NCBI GenBank assembly: GCA_016124445.1
Contig: WGNR01000003.1
Coordinates: forward strand, 124,001-188,000
DNA length: 64,000 nt
Source of the DNA: a bacterium
GTDB lineage: Bacteria; Planctomycetota; Planctomycetia; Pirellulales; Pirellulaceae
Direction: 5' to 3'
In this document: piece by piece, positions 36,087 to 50,538 of the stretch
How positions within the stretch are numbered: position 1 is the stretch's first letter
Layout: the number at the start of each line of letters is the position of its first letter
The notes under the pieces: generated by a model
What the model was told of the DNA's origin: nothing
The model's database searches: none
The model's input: only the letters and a program-made list of their open reading frames with translations
Program-made: the position numbers and the translations under genes

Positions 36087-36326
36087 ATGCGTATCTGGCT
36101 TCTCGCACTAGCCTTGCTGGCAAGCTTACTGGTTGGTTCCTCTGCCCAGGCCGCAGGTCCAGCCATGTACTGGATTGTCGCCCCCAATTCGACCGCCGCT
36201 CCGATTGAAGTCCCGCGACAGAAAACCCGTTACTCGTATGGATGGTTTGGCGCGAACCAACAGTTCCGCGAGCTAGGCCATCATCACGGGTACTTCAATA
36301 CCTACGTGGACTGGACGTTCCGGTAA
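36087..36326 (+). CDS. Small secreted protein, unknown
   Basis: The 79-aa protein has a signal peptide (MRIWLLALALLASLLVGSSA, cleavage near AQAAG) and a mature part of about 55 residues rich in Tyr, Trp, Phe and His (YWIVAPN, YSYGWFGAN, GHHHGYFNTYVDWTF). GGGAGAGAAAGC before the ATG is a good ribosome site. Unknown family. It is convergent with the BamA barrel gene, whose stop is 4 bp away. The HHH and aromatic residues could bind metal or the cell wall. Confidence 0.65.
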   Translation: MRIWLLALALLASLLVGSSAQAAGPAMYWIVAPNSTAAPIEVPRQKTRYSYGWFGANQQFRELGHHHGYFNTYVDWTFR

Positions 36327-36330
36327 GTCG

Positions 36331-38097
36331 TTATCGAGCGGCACCTACAAAGAAGCTGAATAGCTGCGTCTGGTCGGTATCGGCGCGATTGACCGGGAAG
36401 GCGAAGTCGAGTGCGATCGGCGCCTGTCCCAATGCCGGCACTGAGATTCGCAAACCAAAACCTGGGGCGACATCGAATTCGTCCCAGAGGATCTTGGTCG
36501 ATTCCTGCACGGTACCAAAGTCGGTGAAGAGCACACCTTTGACCATGTCGTCGGCAGTGATTGGGAACATGTATTCCACCGAACCGAGGAATCGGAACGG
36601 ACCACCGACAAACACGTCACCCGACTTGGGACCAACACGGCGAAAATTGAAACCACGAAGGGTAGCAAAACCGCCCGCGAAGAAGTTCTCGAAGATTGGC
36701 GTGTCGGATCCCGAGAAACCTACCCTCGAGGAAAACCCAAGGGTATGCCGACCAGAACCATCCGCTCGTTCGCCCAGCAGGAAGTACTGCCGGATATCGG
36801 CTTCCGCTCGCGAATAGCTGAAGTCGCCAAAGGCCTGTTCCAGATTGAGCTGGATCATGTGACCTTCCGTCGGAGCGAACGCAACGTCACGCGTATCGTG
36901 AGTAATGCTCCAACTGCCGGTGTACAACCCTTGGTGGCCGAGCACCGCATCAAGCTGCGGAACGCCATTGACACGAGGCTGACTAATTCGGACGTCTTCC
37001 ATTCGCAAGCTGACGGTCGTCGAAAGGTCAGGCGTCAAGCGATAGCCTAAACCGACACGGCCACCAACGCGTTGTTCGTGCCAGTCGCGATAGATTCGAT
37101 TGAACAAGTAGCCGCTCGTATTCAAGCTGACCCGGGTGTTGAACAAGTAGGGTTCGCTGAAGCTGGCCATGTAACGCTGGACCTGGTTACCAGGCATCGC
37201 TTCGAGCCGGAACCCCTGCCCTGCTCCGCGCCAGGCTCGCCCATTCCAGATGTCCTCGAACTTCGTGGGAAAGCGTCGCCAGTCGAAGTTGCGTTCGTCG
37301 ATGACGATCGAGCCGTTGACACCTGAACTGGAGTTGACGCCCAAGCCAAATTGGAAACGCCCCGACTGGGCTTCTTCCAGGCGAATGTCCAAGTCAGCGG
37401 AACGGCTGGGATCGAAGCTTGGATTGGTGTTATAGATTTCGTCAGGACCCAACGGCGGATTGAAAATCGGAGCACCACCCAGCGGACGGCCCGAGGGCTG
37501 CGGCATGGGATAGCCAGGTCCAGGTCCGCCATACACAGGTTCCGACGGCAGCGGCGGTTCGTTGTACGGATTGCCTGCTGGGTCCGTATTGTAGAAGCCG
37601 TTATCCGGGTTCGATGGCTGCTGATACTGTGTCGGCTGAACGTCCGGCTGACGATACGTTGGTTGCTGATACTGCGGCTGTTGTTGATATTGGACCGGCT
37701 GTTGTTGGGCTTGTGCCGTCTGTTGGTACTGGGTTGGCTGTGGATAGGGTGGCCGCTGCTGGTATTGCGATGGCGGTTGATACTGTGTGCGTGGTGCCGC
37801 CTGCTGTTGGTAGGTATTGGTTGCGCCAATCGGTGCCCCGGAAACAGGCATGCCGCTACGATACTGATTTGGATTTCCCGGCGAAGCCTGATTGGCTGGC
37901 TGCTGGTAACCGTTCCAGTTTTGCGTGCTATTGGGATAAGCTTGCTGGGTATTACGACCTTGGCTACTCCAGTCCGGGGGCGGTTGCTGGCCATAGCTAC
38001 CGCTCCAGTTCTGAGCCAAGACCGGACTACATACCATGCAGCATGCAGCCATCACCAGCGCGAGGCTTGATTTCAGCAGTTGTCCGCTTCTGTCCAC
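36331..38097 (-). CDS. BamA beta-barrel half, secreted separately
   Basis: The 588-aa protein has its own signal peptide (SSLALVMAACCMVCSPVLA). Residues about 30-215 are rich in Gln, Pro and Tyr (QYQQP-like units). The rest is a 16-stranded-type Omp85 barrel: LDIRLEEAQSGRFQFGLGVN, VDERNFDW-type strand start, ITHDTRDVAFAPTEG, and the loop-6 motif GGFATLRGF of BamA. The last residues are aromatic (LFSFFVGAAR). It contains no POTRA domain; those are in the gene just upstream (38156-39832), 58 bp away on the same strand. Start GTG 38097 follows GAGGA. It would insert outer-membrane proteins together with that partner. Confidence 0.85.
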   Translation of the reverse strand: MDRSGQLLKSSLALVMAACCMVCSPVLAQNWSGSYGQQPPPDWSSQGRNTQQAYPNSTQNWNGYQQPANQASPGNPNQYRSGMPVSGAPIGATNTYQQQAAPRTQYQPPSQYQQRPPYPQPTQYQQTAQAQQQPVQYQQQPQYQQPTYRQPDVQPTQYQQPSNPDNGFYNTDPAGNPYNEPPLPSEPVYGGPGPGYPMPQPSGRPLGGAPIFNPPLGPDEIYNTNPSFDPSRSADLDIRLEEAQSGRFQFGLGVNSSSGVNGSIVIDERNFDWRRFPTKFEDIWNGRAWRGAGQGFRLEAMPGNQVQRYMASFSEPYLFNTRVSLNTSGYLFNRIYRDWHEQRVGGRVGLGYRLTPDLSTTVSLRMEDVRISQPRVNGVPQLDAVLGHQGLYTGSWSITHDTRDVAFAPTEGHMIQLNLEQAFGDFSYSRAEADIRQYFLLGERADGSGRHTLGFSSRVGFSGSDTPIFENFFAGGFATLRGFNFRRVGPKSGDVFVGGPFRFLGSVEYMFPITADDMVKGVLFTDFGTVQESTKILWDEFDVAPGFGLRISVPALGQAPIALDFAFPVNRADTDQTQLFSFFVGAAR

Positions 38098-38155
38098 CTA
38101 GGGATCCTCATTCAGCGTTGGCGCTCGGGGGGGAAATCGAGCTGAACCAGGCTTC

Positions 38156-39832
38156 TTAGTTGTTCGGCATGGATGAATAAACGGAAGTCGGGTATTGCCG
38201 CGGCGCCGGTGCTGGCGCCTCCCGGTACGTAGGCTGTGAATAGCGACTGGTCTGCGGCGCCATTTGGGGCTGCGCCGCAGGCGATGGCTGAGTGTAGCGT
38301 GATGTTTGGCCGTAATAGGTCGGCTGTTGTTGACTGGTCGGGGCCCGTGGATAGCTCGGTTGCTGATATGCGGCCGGCTGAACTTGTGGCTGGCGCGGAT
38401 ACCCGCTGCCTATGTACCCCGGGCTTTGGCTCCGAACCGTCCCAGAGCGGCGATTGGCCACTTGCGATTCGATCTCGCTGAGTTCGGGCGGTGCAACCGT
38501 GATTGTGGGAGTCACACCCTGACCCGGCTTATTGACAAACAGCTGTGAAGATTTCAAACGACGCTCGTCGTTACGAATCTTCGTGATGTCAATAATATCG
38601 CCCGGCTGTAGCGACAACCGATTCAAAACGGTCGAGTGCTTGGTATGCGGGAATTCGCCCGTGATTTCGATGTTGATATCGCCGACACGGTATTGATCCC
38701 CTTCACGAATATCGTAGACCAGGTCCAACGTGCCGGGCTGCTCCAGGAAGCGAGGTTCGGCCTTTACGTCGGCATGAATATAGCCCTGCGAGCCGTACAA
38801 GTCGGAAATTGCCGCGACATCGGCAGTCATCTTCTTTTGGTCGAAGTAGATACCCTTTTCCATCTTCAACTGGCCGAAGAGTTGCTCGTTCGTGAAACGA
38901 GTATGCCCGACGAACGAGATATTACGCACTTCGTAGCGAGGTCCTTCGTCGATGACAAACGTGATGTAAGACCACAAACCGCTATCGCTGTACTTGATGA
39001 CGCGATTGACGTTGGCTTTGAAGAATCCCAGGCTGCGGTAATAGGACGTTAGCGTTTCGACATCCTCTTCAATCTGAGACTTGTCGAGTTGTCCGCCGAT
39101 AATGAAGAACCAGCCTCGCTTACTTTTGACCTGGGTCGCCAGCCGGCTGTCCGAGGCGATCGAGTTGCCCACGAACGAGGTGCTGAAGATCCGGGCCAAC
39201 GGGCCTTCGTGGATCATGAACGCGACTCCCTTATCATTGGGAGATAAACCCTCGACAACCTCAACGGTCGCTTTGCCATGGCCGCGGGTATGGTAGAAGT
39301 CCAGCAGCTTCAGCCGGGCTTCTTCGATCACGTATTTGTTGAGAGTCCCTTCAAGTTTCATTTCCGACTTTTTCAGCAGCACCTTGTCGCGCACTGACTC
39401 GTTACCCAGAAACTTGATGTAGCCGATCTTCGTTCGCTCTTCGAACTGGAAGGTCACCACAAGTCCTTCTGGGGTGCGATCGGTCAGAATATGGACGTCG
39501 CGAAACAGGCCAGAGGCTGCCAAACGGCGGACGTCGGATTGAATCAATTCAGGATCGAACTCACGGCCGACCCGAGATTTGATCATCGAGCGAATACGAG
39601 ATTCCTCGGTCTGATTATTTCCTTCCAGGCGAATACCAATCACGACCGGACCCGTTGGAGGTGTCGGCGCACTTGGCATCGCTTCGGGCAATTCCGGCAA
39701 GATTTCTTGCGCCGCGGCCGAAGAAATAATCAAACTAAAGCTAAAAAGCGCGGTCGTGAAGACGGTGCTTGCAAGCCCGTGGCGAGTCCACTGCATACGG
39801 TTAAATCCCTTTATCAACAAGCTGGCTGGCAT
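38156..39832 (-). CDS. BamA POTRA half, secreted separately
   Basis: The 558-aa protein starts with a signal peptide (ending near SSAAAQ, 42) and contains five POTRA domains at about residues 62-132, 134-210, 211-297, 298-377 and 379-448, as in full-length BamA. There is no barrel; instead residues 449-558 form a Pro/Gln/Tyr-rich tail (QPSYPRAP, QPTYYGQTSRY). The barrel partner has a similar tail at its N-terminus. ATG 39832 is used here, with 39796 (MQWTRHG) a good alternative that gives a shorter signal peptide. POTRA domains gather client proteins in the periplasm and feed them to the barrel. Confidence 0.85.
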   Translation of the reverse strand: MPASLLIKGFNRMQWTRHGLASTVFTTALFSFSLIISSAAAQEILPELPEAMPSAPTPPTGPVVIGIRLEGNNQTEESRIRSMIKSRVGREFDPELIQSDVRRLAASGLFRDVHILTDRTPEGLVVTFQFEERTKIGYIKFLGNESVRDKVLLKKSEMKLEGTLNKYVIEEARLKLLDFYHTRGHGKATVEVVEGLSPNDKGVAFMIHEGPLARIFSTSFVGNSIASDSRLATQVKSKRGWFFIIGGQLDKSQIEEDVETLTSYYRSLGFFKANVNRVIKYSDSGLWSYITFVIDEGPRYEVRNISFVGHTRFTNEQLFGQLKMEKGIYFDQKKMTADVAAISDLYGSQGYIHADVKAEPRFLEQPGTLDLVYDIREGDQYRVGDINIEITGEFPHTKHSTVLNRLSLQPGDIIDITKIRNDERRLKSSQLFVNKPGQGVTPTITVAPPELSEIESQVANRRSGTVRSQSPGYIGSGYPRQPQVQPAAYQQPSYPRAPTSQQQPTYYGQTSRYTQPSPAAQPQMAPQTSRYSQPTYREAPAPAPRQYPTSVYSSMPNN

Positions 39833-40034
39833 CCTTGCCTACCAATGCATCCCTATCTCGGAGGAGACTTGGGGAGGCAATGTGGAGAAATACTTGAAAC
39901 GCCGTGCTCCTGGCAAGACGAATATCTTGCTTGAGTTACGCTGATGAGGGATACGCATCAGAATTTGCGATGGTTCAGGCCATTCGCGACGCTAGCGATG
40001 CTCTCAGCCGACCGATTTGGCGGCTCGGTGCCAT

Positions 40035-42104
<2,070 letters not shown>

Positions 42105-42212
42105 AGCAGGCAGGCAAATAGAGGGAGGGGATGATCGCCATCAAAGCGAGAAGCGTCAGTTTAATCAGAGCAGATCCTGAAATCCAAATCGACCAAGTGT
42201 TGAAGAGATCCG

Positions 42213-42920
42213 CTAGTCGAACCGTACCCACTCGCCCTCAATGCGGCGTTCATGCGGCACGTAGTTCGACTTGTATCGCATGTGTTCGTTTCCGGCGACG
42301 TAGAAGCCAAGGTACAAGTACTTCAGGCCCCATTCGCGGCAAGCTTCGACCTGCTTGAGAACTGAGAACGTGCCAATGCTCAGGTCGCCACGATTGGAAT
42401 CAAAATAGCAGTAAACCGCCGACATCGCTTCCAGCCCCACGTCGACCACCGCCACGCCAACAAGTTCTTTCTCTAGATAATAGCGAAACTCACGCGATTC
42501 GCAGCAGGTGATGCCCAGAAACTCGCGGAGGCTCCGTTCGTCGATTTCGCTATCGGGCTTGCCGAGACCGCGGCCGATCTTGTGGCGGTTGTAAAGATTG
42601 ACCCGTTGTTGATCGACCACCGGATCGCCGATCTCGACCCGCAGTGCGGCCCCTGTCTTTTTCAAAACGCGACGATGCCGCCGACGCAGCTGAAAGTCGT
42701 CGATCGGAATCCGAATCGGCTCGCAGGCGGAACAATTCGGGCACTGCGTGTGGTAGATAAAAATACCAGAGCGACGAGCCCCTTCGGCCAGCGCTTTATC
42801 GAGAGCTTCGGGACGGTAACGCAGATCTGACAGATAGAACGGCAGCACGGCCTGCCTGTCTGGCAGATAAGGACAGGGTTCCTGGACATCGATGAATTTT
42901 GAGCCAAACTCCTGGCTCAT
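42213..42920 (-). CDS. bpt: Aspartate/glutamate leucyltransferase
   Basis: Bpt adds leucine to N-terminal Asp or Glu and so marks proteins for ClpAP (N-end rule). The 235-aa sequence has HTQCPNCSACEPIRIP and LYLGFYVAGNEHMRYKSNYVP, both typical of the ATE/Bpt family. The ATG at 42920 follows GAGGA; the frame is open to 42947 but adds only nine residues with no better site. All family cysteines appear present. Confidence 0.9.
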   Translation of the reverse strand: MSQEFGSKFIDVQEPCPYLPDRQAVLPFYLSDLRYRPEALDKALAEGARRSGIFIYHTQCPNCSACEPIRIPIDDFQLRRRHRRVLKKTGAALRVEIGDPVVDQQRVNLYNRHKIGRGLGKPDSEIDERSLREFLGITCCESREFRYYLEKELVGVAVVDVGLEAMSAVYCYFDSNRGDLSIGTFSVLKQVEACREWGLKYLYLGFYVAGNEHMRYKSNYVPHERRIEGEWVRFD

Positions 42921-43085
42921 GGCCGATCCTCTTCTCTTGGCATGCACTCATCAGGAAACCGCCCAGCCGACGGTACATCCTTCGACACATCAGCGCGATA
43001 CGTCGCTTAAGACCGTTATTCTAATCAAATCGAGAGAATCCGCACTGAGAAAACCGCAGATGTCGCCAATGCGTTTAGCTAGGGA

Positions 43086-44525
43086 CTAGCTTAATAGTTC
43101 CTTCACCGGATGATGTTCTTCCACACCGGTCAGTTTGAAATTCAAGCCGCGATGGCGGAAGGTAAGCCGGGTATGGTCGATTCCCAGACAGTGCAGAATG
43201 GTGGCTTGAACGTCATGAACGTGGACCTGATTCTCGACCACATGAAAGCCCAGGTCGTCGGTCTTGCCAAGGCTGAACCCAGGCTTCATCCCGCCCCCGG
43301 CAAACCACATGGTGAATGCTTGCGGATGATGGTCACGCCCCTTGCTGCGTCCCAGAGCAGCACTGGCTTCGACCATTGGGGTTCGGCCAAATTCACCTCC
43401 CCAAATAATCAGCGTGTCGTCTAACATCCCGCGGCGGCGGAGGTCTTCAACCAGTGCGGCACAGGCCTGATCGGTCTGCTTGGCCTGCGAACGCACCCCA
43501 CCGGCGACATTACTGTGATGGTCCCAGCCGGCATGATAGACCTGCACGAAACGGACACCCCGTTCAGCCAGTCGCCTGGCCAGCAAGCAGTTGTTAGCGA
43601 ATGCCTGACCGCCGTCGCTCGGATTGGCCCCGTACAGGTCCATCGTTTCCTTGGTCTCTTGCGAGAAGTCCATCAACTCCGGTGCGCGGGACTGCATGCG
43701 GAAAGCCATTTCATAGGCTGCGATCCTTGTTCTGATTTCTGGATCGCCCACGCTGTCAAATTGCTGCTTGTTCAGGTCGCGAATCAAATCGAGCGATTCT
43801 CGCTGCGCCCTCTGGTCGTAGCCCGCCGGGTTGGAAACGTGCAGGATCGGATCGCCTTGCCCTCGGAACGGAACGCCTTGATGCACCGACGGCAAGAAGC
43901 CAGGCCCCCACATCGCCGCCCCGCCGCTCAAGCTTCCACCACTTTTCAGCACCACGAACGAAGGCAAGTCATGTGCTTCGCTTCCCAGCCCATAGCTGAG
44001 CCAGGCACCCATGCTCGGTCGACCTGGGATGCCGTTGCCCGTGTTCCAGAACAGCTGCGCCGGAGAATGATTGAAGTGATCAGTATGAACCGAACGCAGA
44101 ATCGCGATCTGATCGACCACCTTGGCCAAGTTGGGCAGCGCATCGGAAATCTCGGCACCGCACTGACCATGCTTGGCAAACTTGAATTGCGGACCGAGTA
44201 CCGCCGCATCAGGCTGAATGAAAGCATATCGCTGCCCGGCAATCACCGACGGCGGGATCGGTTTGCCTTCCATCTCGGCCAACTTCGGCTTGTAATCGAA
44301 AAGCTCTAGCTGGCTGGGAGCACCTGCCATGAACAGGTAAATGACCCGCTTGGCCTTCCCGGGAAAATGGGTTTGCTTGGGCGCGAATGGACTGGCTTCG
44401 TTCGCATTGGCCTCACCCAGCGCGAGCCCAGATTCCGCCAGCAGGGAGGCCAAGGCGATCTTGCCGATCCCCACGCCGCAGTTGCGAAAGAAATGACGTC
44501 GCGTTTGTTCTTGGAGCCAGTTCAT
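43086..44525 (-). CDS. DUF1501 protein with Tat signal
   Basis: The 479-aa protein begins with a Tat-type signal (RRHFFRNCGVGIGKIALASLLA). Alkaline-phosphatase-like/sulfatase fold segments include KRVIYLFMAGAPSQLELFDYKP, LWGPGFLPSVHQGVPFRG, RGVRFVQVYHAGWDHHSN and GRTPMVEASAALGRSKGRDH, with conserved His and Asp. DUF1501 proteins are encoded together with PSCyt1 proteins in planctomycetes and are thought to act in sulfated polysaccharide breakdown. It lies 17 bp after the PSCyt1 gene on the same strand. Confidence 0.92.
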   Translation of the reverse strand: MNWLQEQTRRHFFRNCGVGIGKIALASLLAESGLALGEANANEASPFAPKQTHFPGKAKRVIYLFMAGAPSQLELFDYKPKLAEMEGKPIPPSVIAGQRYAFIQPDAAVLGPQFKFAKHGQCGAEISDALPNLAKVVDQIAILRSVHTDHFNHSPAQLFWNTGNGIPGRPSMGAWLSYGLGSEAHDLPSFVVLKSGGSLSGGAAMWGPGFLPSVHQGVPFRGQGDPILHVSNPAGYDQRAQRESLDLIRDLNKQQFDSVGDPEIRTRIAAYEMAFRMQSRAPELMDFSQETKETMDLYGANPSDGGQAFANNCLLARRLAERGVRFVQVYHAGWDHHSNVAGGVRSQAKQTDQACAALVEDLRRRGMLDDTLIIWGGEFGRTPMVEASAALGRSKGRDHHPQAFTMWFAGGGMKPGFSLGKTDDLGFHVVENQVHVHDVQATILHCLGIDHTRLTFRHRGLNFKLTGVEEHHPVKELLS

Positions 44526-44542
44526 AATTCGTCTCTGCCTAA

Positions 44543-47500
44543 TTACGATTTGGTGACCGCTTCGTCCAGGTTCATCAACGCTCGGGCCGCCATCACCCAG
44601 GCCGCGGATTCCGCCGTACTATTTTTATTGCCAGTGATCTTTGCTGCATCTAACTCGCCACTATTGAGTCGCGCGAGTTGTGCTGCCTGATAGGCGAGAA
44701 TCGCTTTCAGCTCCGCTTCGGTTGGAGGGCGAGTCAAAAGCCGGCGAAAGATATTTTCTGCGACTGCTTCGTTGGAAGACGCTTCCTTTTGAGCTGACTC
44801 GGCCAAGGCCTGGGCCAGTTCGATATACATCGCATCGTTCAGCAGTGTCAGCGCCTGAAGCGGCGTATTACTACGATCTCGCTTGGCCGTGCAAACCTCG
44901 CCGCTCGGTGCGTCAAAGACTGTGTAGGCCGCGAACGGAGCGGTTCGCTTGCTGAAGGTATAAATCGAACGTCGATAGCGGTCTTCACCGGTTGCCGGAT
45001 TCCAGCGGAAGTTGCCGTACGCCAGCGCGGTTACACTTTCTGGCTGCGGTGGATAGACGCCAGGGCCGAACATCTTGCCCGACAGCTTACCGCTGGCCTT
45101 GAGCATCGTGTCGCGAACAATCTCCGCATCAACCCGAAACCGAGGCCCCCGAGCCAACAGCCGGTTCTGCGGATCGGCGGCCTGTTGCTCATCGGATGTA
45201 TTCGAGTTCTGTCGATAGGTTTCACTGAGCACAATCTCGCGATGCAGTTTCTTCATTGACCAGCCATTATCCATCAGGCTGCAAGCCAGGTAATCGAGCA
45301 GCTTGGGATGGCTCGGCGGATCAGACTGGGTACCAAAGTCGCCGCTGCTTTCGACCAACCCCCGGCCAAAGATCGCCTGCCAGGCTCGGTTGGCAACAAC
45401 GCGTGCGGTGAGCGGGTTCTCGCGGCTAACCAGCCACTGGGCAAGTTCCAAACGATCGGTTGGTCCTGCCGTCTTTTCATCCTCTTGAAGGAACTTGGGA
45501 ATCCGACCGGTGACCAACTCCTTGGGACTCAAGTACTCTCCACGATGATGGCGAAAGGTCGGACGCGGATTATCTGCCGGACGCTGAGTCATCACCATCG
45601 AGGTCGGATAGCTTGGCACTTGCTTGCGAAGCTCATCGATTGGTTGGCGTGCTTCGGCCAGTTCCGGGGCGATCGTCAGGTAATAATGTTCGATCTGCCC
45701 TGTTTCTTCCGGCGTCAGCTTTTGTGGATCCTTTGCCAGCAGGTCTTCAATCGAAACTGGCAACTGCTTCGCCGCCAGTTTTTGATCGGCGGATGCCCCG
45801 GAAATGCGGAAGCGTCCCAGGCTCGCGGCGAAGTGGCGTTCAAAGAGAAGGCCAGTCGTCAGCTCGCCGGCAGTCGTGATCGGTTGATCCAGGTTCACTA
45901 CCAATTGGTTCGACTGGCCTTCCTGATTCGCAGTCGACCAACCGGTGGAGCCATCGCCATCCAGCACATTCGACGCGTTGGCGTTGCCACTGCCGATGCT
46001 GATCTTGCCGTATGAATGCGAAGCATCCCCTAGCTTGACCGGCTGGCCGTTGAAGTTGGCCTTCAACTCGCTGAGAAAGAAGTCTCCCTGTCGCCCTTCA
46101 TAATAAGCACGACCTGGTCCGCTGGCCGGCAAGCGTTCGTCCGGCATCACTTCCAGTCGCAGCGCGGTGAGCGGCAATTGCAATGGATCGATCGAAAACT
46201 TCAGCGTGAAGAGATCCCGCTTGGTGATATCGCCGCTCGAAAGAATCGAACCATCTTCTAACGTTTCCAGCTTCGGCATGTTGCTAGTCAGTGACGTAGC
46301 ACGCAGAGTCTTCCACTGGGCCGCTTCCTGTCGACTCTTATCTAGCCACTCCGATCGCTTGGCCTGGAAGTTCTGTTGACGCCGTTGTTCAATATCTCCT
46401 TCACCATCGACGGGAGGAAACTGCTCTGGCAGCTTCGCTTCCATCTCGTGGATCTTGGCAAGCAACTCTTCGCGCCGCTGGGTAACCTCGGGCGTTTTGA
46501 CGAACAGGTCAGGCTCGTCGGCGTTGTTCAGCAGCGCCATGAACGAGTAGTAGTCCGTATGCGTGATCGGATCGTACTTGTGCGAATGGCATTGAGCACA
46601 GCCAATCGTCAGGCCCAGCCAAACGGTTCCGGTCGTTGCGGTTCGATCGACCATCGCATAGAAGCGATATTCCAGCGGATCGATGCCCCCTTCTTCGTTG
46701 AGCATTGAATTGCGATGAAACCCGGTTGCGATCTTCTGGCTTTGGGTTGCCTCGGGAAGCATGTCGCCGGCAATTTGCTCGATCGTGAATTGATCAAACG
46801 GCATGTCGTCGTTGATCGCTTTGATAACCCAATCGCGATAAGGCCAGATTGAACGGGGACGATCTTTCTCGTAGCCGTTGGTATCGGAGTAGCGAGCCAG
46901 ATCCAGCCAATCACGAGCCCATCGTTCGCCATACTGCGGCGAGGCCAGCAGACGGTCGACCAGTTTCTCGTAGGCCTGAGGATCTTGATCGTTAACAAAC
47001 GCATCGGCTTCTTCAGGCGTTGGCGGCAAGCCGATCAGGTCGAGATAGACGCGACGCACCAACGTGTAACGATCTGCCTCCGGCGATGGCTGCAAGCCGG
47101 CCTCATCGAGACGAGCCAGAATGAACCGATCGATCGGGCTGGCGGCCCACTTGGAATCCGAGACTTCAGGCAGCTCCGGCTTTTCTGGTCGAACGAATGC
47201 CCAGTGCTTGGCGTAGGGTGCACCAGTCTTGATCCAGCGCTGGAACAACTCTTTCTGCTCTTTGGTGAGCGAGTCATTCGTATGCGGCGGCGGCATGCGT
47301 TCTTCCGGATCGTCCGAAAGAATGCGCTCGATCAACGAACTGTCGTCAAGCGAACCTGGGACGATCGCCCCGGCGTCGATCGCTTCGTCGCGCAGGTCCA
47401 ACCGCAGGTCGGCTTCTCGCTTCGATTCGTCCGGTCCGTGACAGGCAAAGCACTTGCCGGCAAAGATCGGGCGGATATCACGATTGAAATCGACCGGAGA

Positions 47501-47581
47501 TTCAGCGTGCGTCGACCGCGGAACGAGTTGGCTCCAACCAATCAACAGTATCAGAGCAAGAGATGCTCGAAGGAAATTCAT
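44543..47581 (-). CDS. PSCyt1-DUF1549-DUF1553 (PSD1) cytochrome c protein
   Basis: The 1012-aa protein has a signal peptide (NFLRASLALILLIGWSQLVP), a planctomycete cytochrome c domain with haem motif CFACH (about residues 43-47), then DUF1549 (WAFVRPEKPELPEV, then DLARYSDTNGYEKDR) and DUF1553 near the C-terminus (WLVSRENPLTARVVANRAWQ and NTPLQALTLLNDAMYIELAQ). A DUF1583/lectin-like stretch lies between (about residues 470-590). This planctomycete-specific group is linked to polysaccharide use. It leads the DUF1501 gene. Confidence 0.93.
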   Translation of the reverse strand: MNFLRASLALILLIGWSQLVPRSTHAESPVDFNRDIRPIFAGKCFACHGPDESKREADLRLDLRDEAIDAGAIVPGSLDDSSLIERILSDDPEERMPPPHTNDSLTKEQKELFQRWIKTGAPYAKHWAFVRPEKPELPEVSDSKWAASPIDRFILARLDEAGLQPSPEADRYTLVRRVYLDLIGLPPTPEEADAFVNDQDPQAYEKLVDRLLASPQYGERWARDWLDLARYSDTNGYEKDRPRSIWPYRDWVIKAINDDMPFDQFTIEQIAGDMLPEATQSQKIATGFHRNSMLNEEGGIDPLEYRFYAMVDRTATTGTVWLGLTIGCAQCHSHKYDPITHTDYYSFMALLNNADEPDLFVKTPEVTQRREELLAKIHEMEAKLPEQFPPVDGEGDIEQRRQQNFQAKRSEWLDKSRQEAAQWKTLRATSLTSNMPKLETLEDGSILSSGDITKRDLFTLKFSIDPLQLPLTALRLEVMPDERLPASGPGRAYYEGRQGDFFLSELKANFNGQPVKLGDASHSYGKISIGSGNANASNVLDGDGSTGWSTANQEGQSNQLVVNLDQPITTAGELTTGLLFERHFAASLGRFRISGASADQKLAAKQLPVSIEDLLAKDPQKLTPEETGQIEHYYLTIAPELAEARQPIDELRKQVPSYPTSMVMTQRPADNPRPTFRHHRGEYLSPKELVTGRIPKFLQEDEKTAGPTDRLELAQWLVSRENPLTARVVANRAWQAIFGRGLVESSGDFGTQSDPPSHPKLLDYLACSLMDNGWSMKKLHREIVLSETYRQNSNTSDEQQAADPQNRLLARGPRFRVDAEIVRDTMLKASGKLSGKMFGPGVYPPQPESVTALAYGNFRWNPATGEDRYRRSIYTFSKRTAPFAAYTVFDAPSGEVCTAKRDRSNTPLQALTLLNDAMYIELAQALAESAQKEASSNEAVAENIFRRLLTRPPTEAELKAILAYQAAQLARLNSGELDAAKITGNKNSTAESAAWVMAARALMNLDEAVTKS

Positions 47582-47859
47582 TCGCCGCGTCCGGGAAATG
47601 GCACCAGGTGGGAAAGGATCTACGTATCCTCTATCCAGTTTAGCTTAGGCCACCCTGCCCCAAATTGCAATGCAACGAAGACTGCGGGAGCAATGATTCT
47701 GATGCACTGCATTGCCCAAATTCGCCCAATATGCCTTTCACCGCAAAAAGGTTCAGGCACCCCATGTTTTTTCGCCATCTGGTTCGAAATAAAAGAGTCC
47801 CACTGGACTGATTTCTCGATCCAGCAGGACCCAAGGGCAGATTTGTTATCGATCGAACG

Positions 47860-50538
<2,679 letters not shown>

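Noticed and set aside
38098..38155. Frameshift as the cause of the BamA split
   Set aside because: The downstream gene has a start codon with GAGGA before it and its own signal peptide, and the upstream one ends with a normal stop after a long tail.
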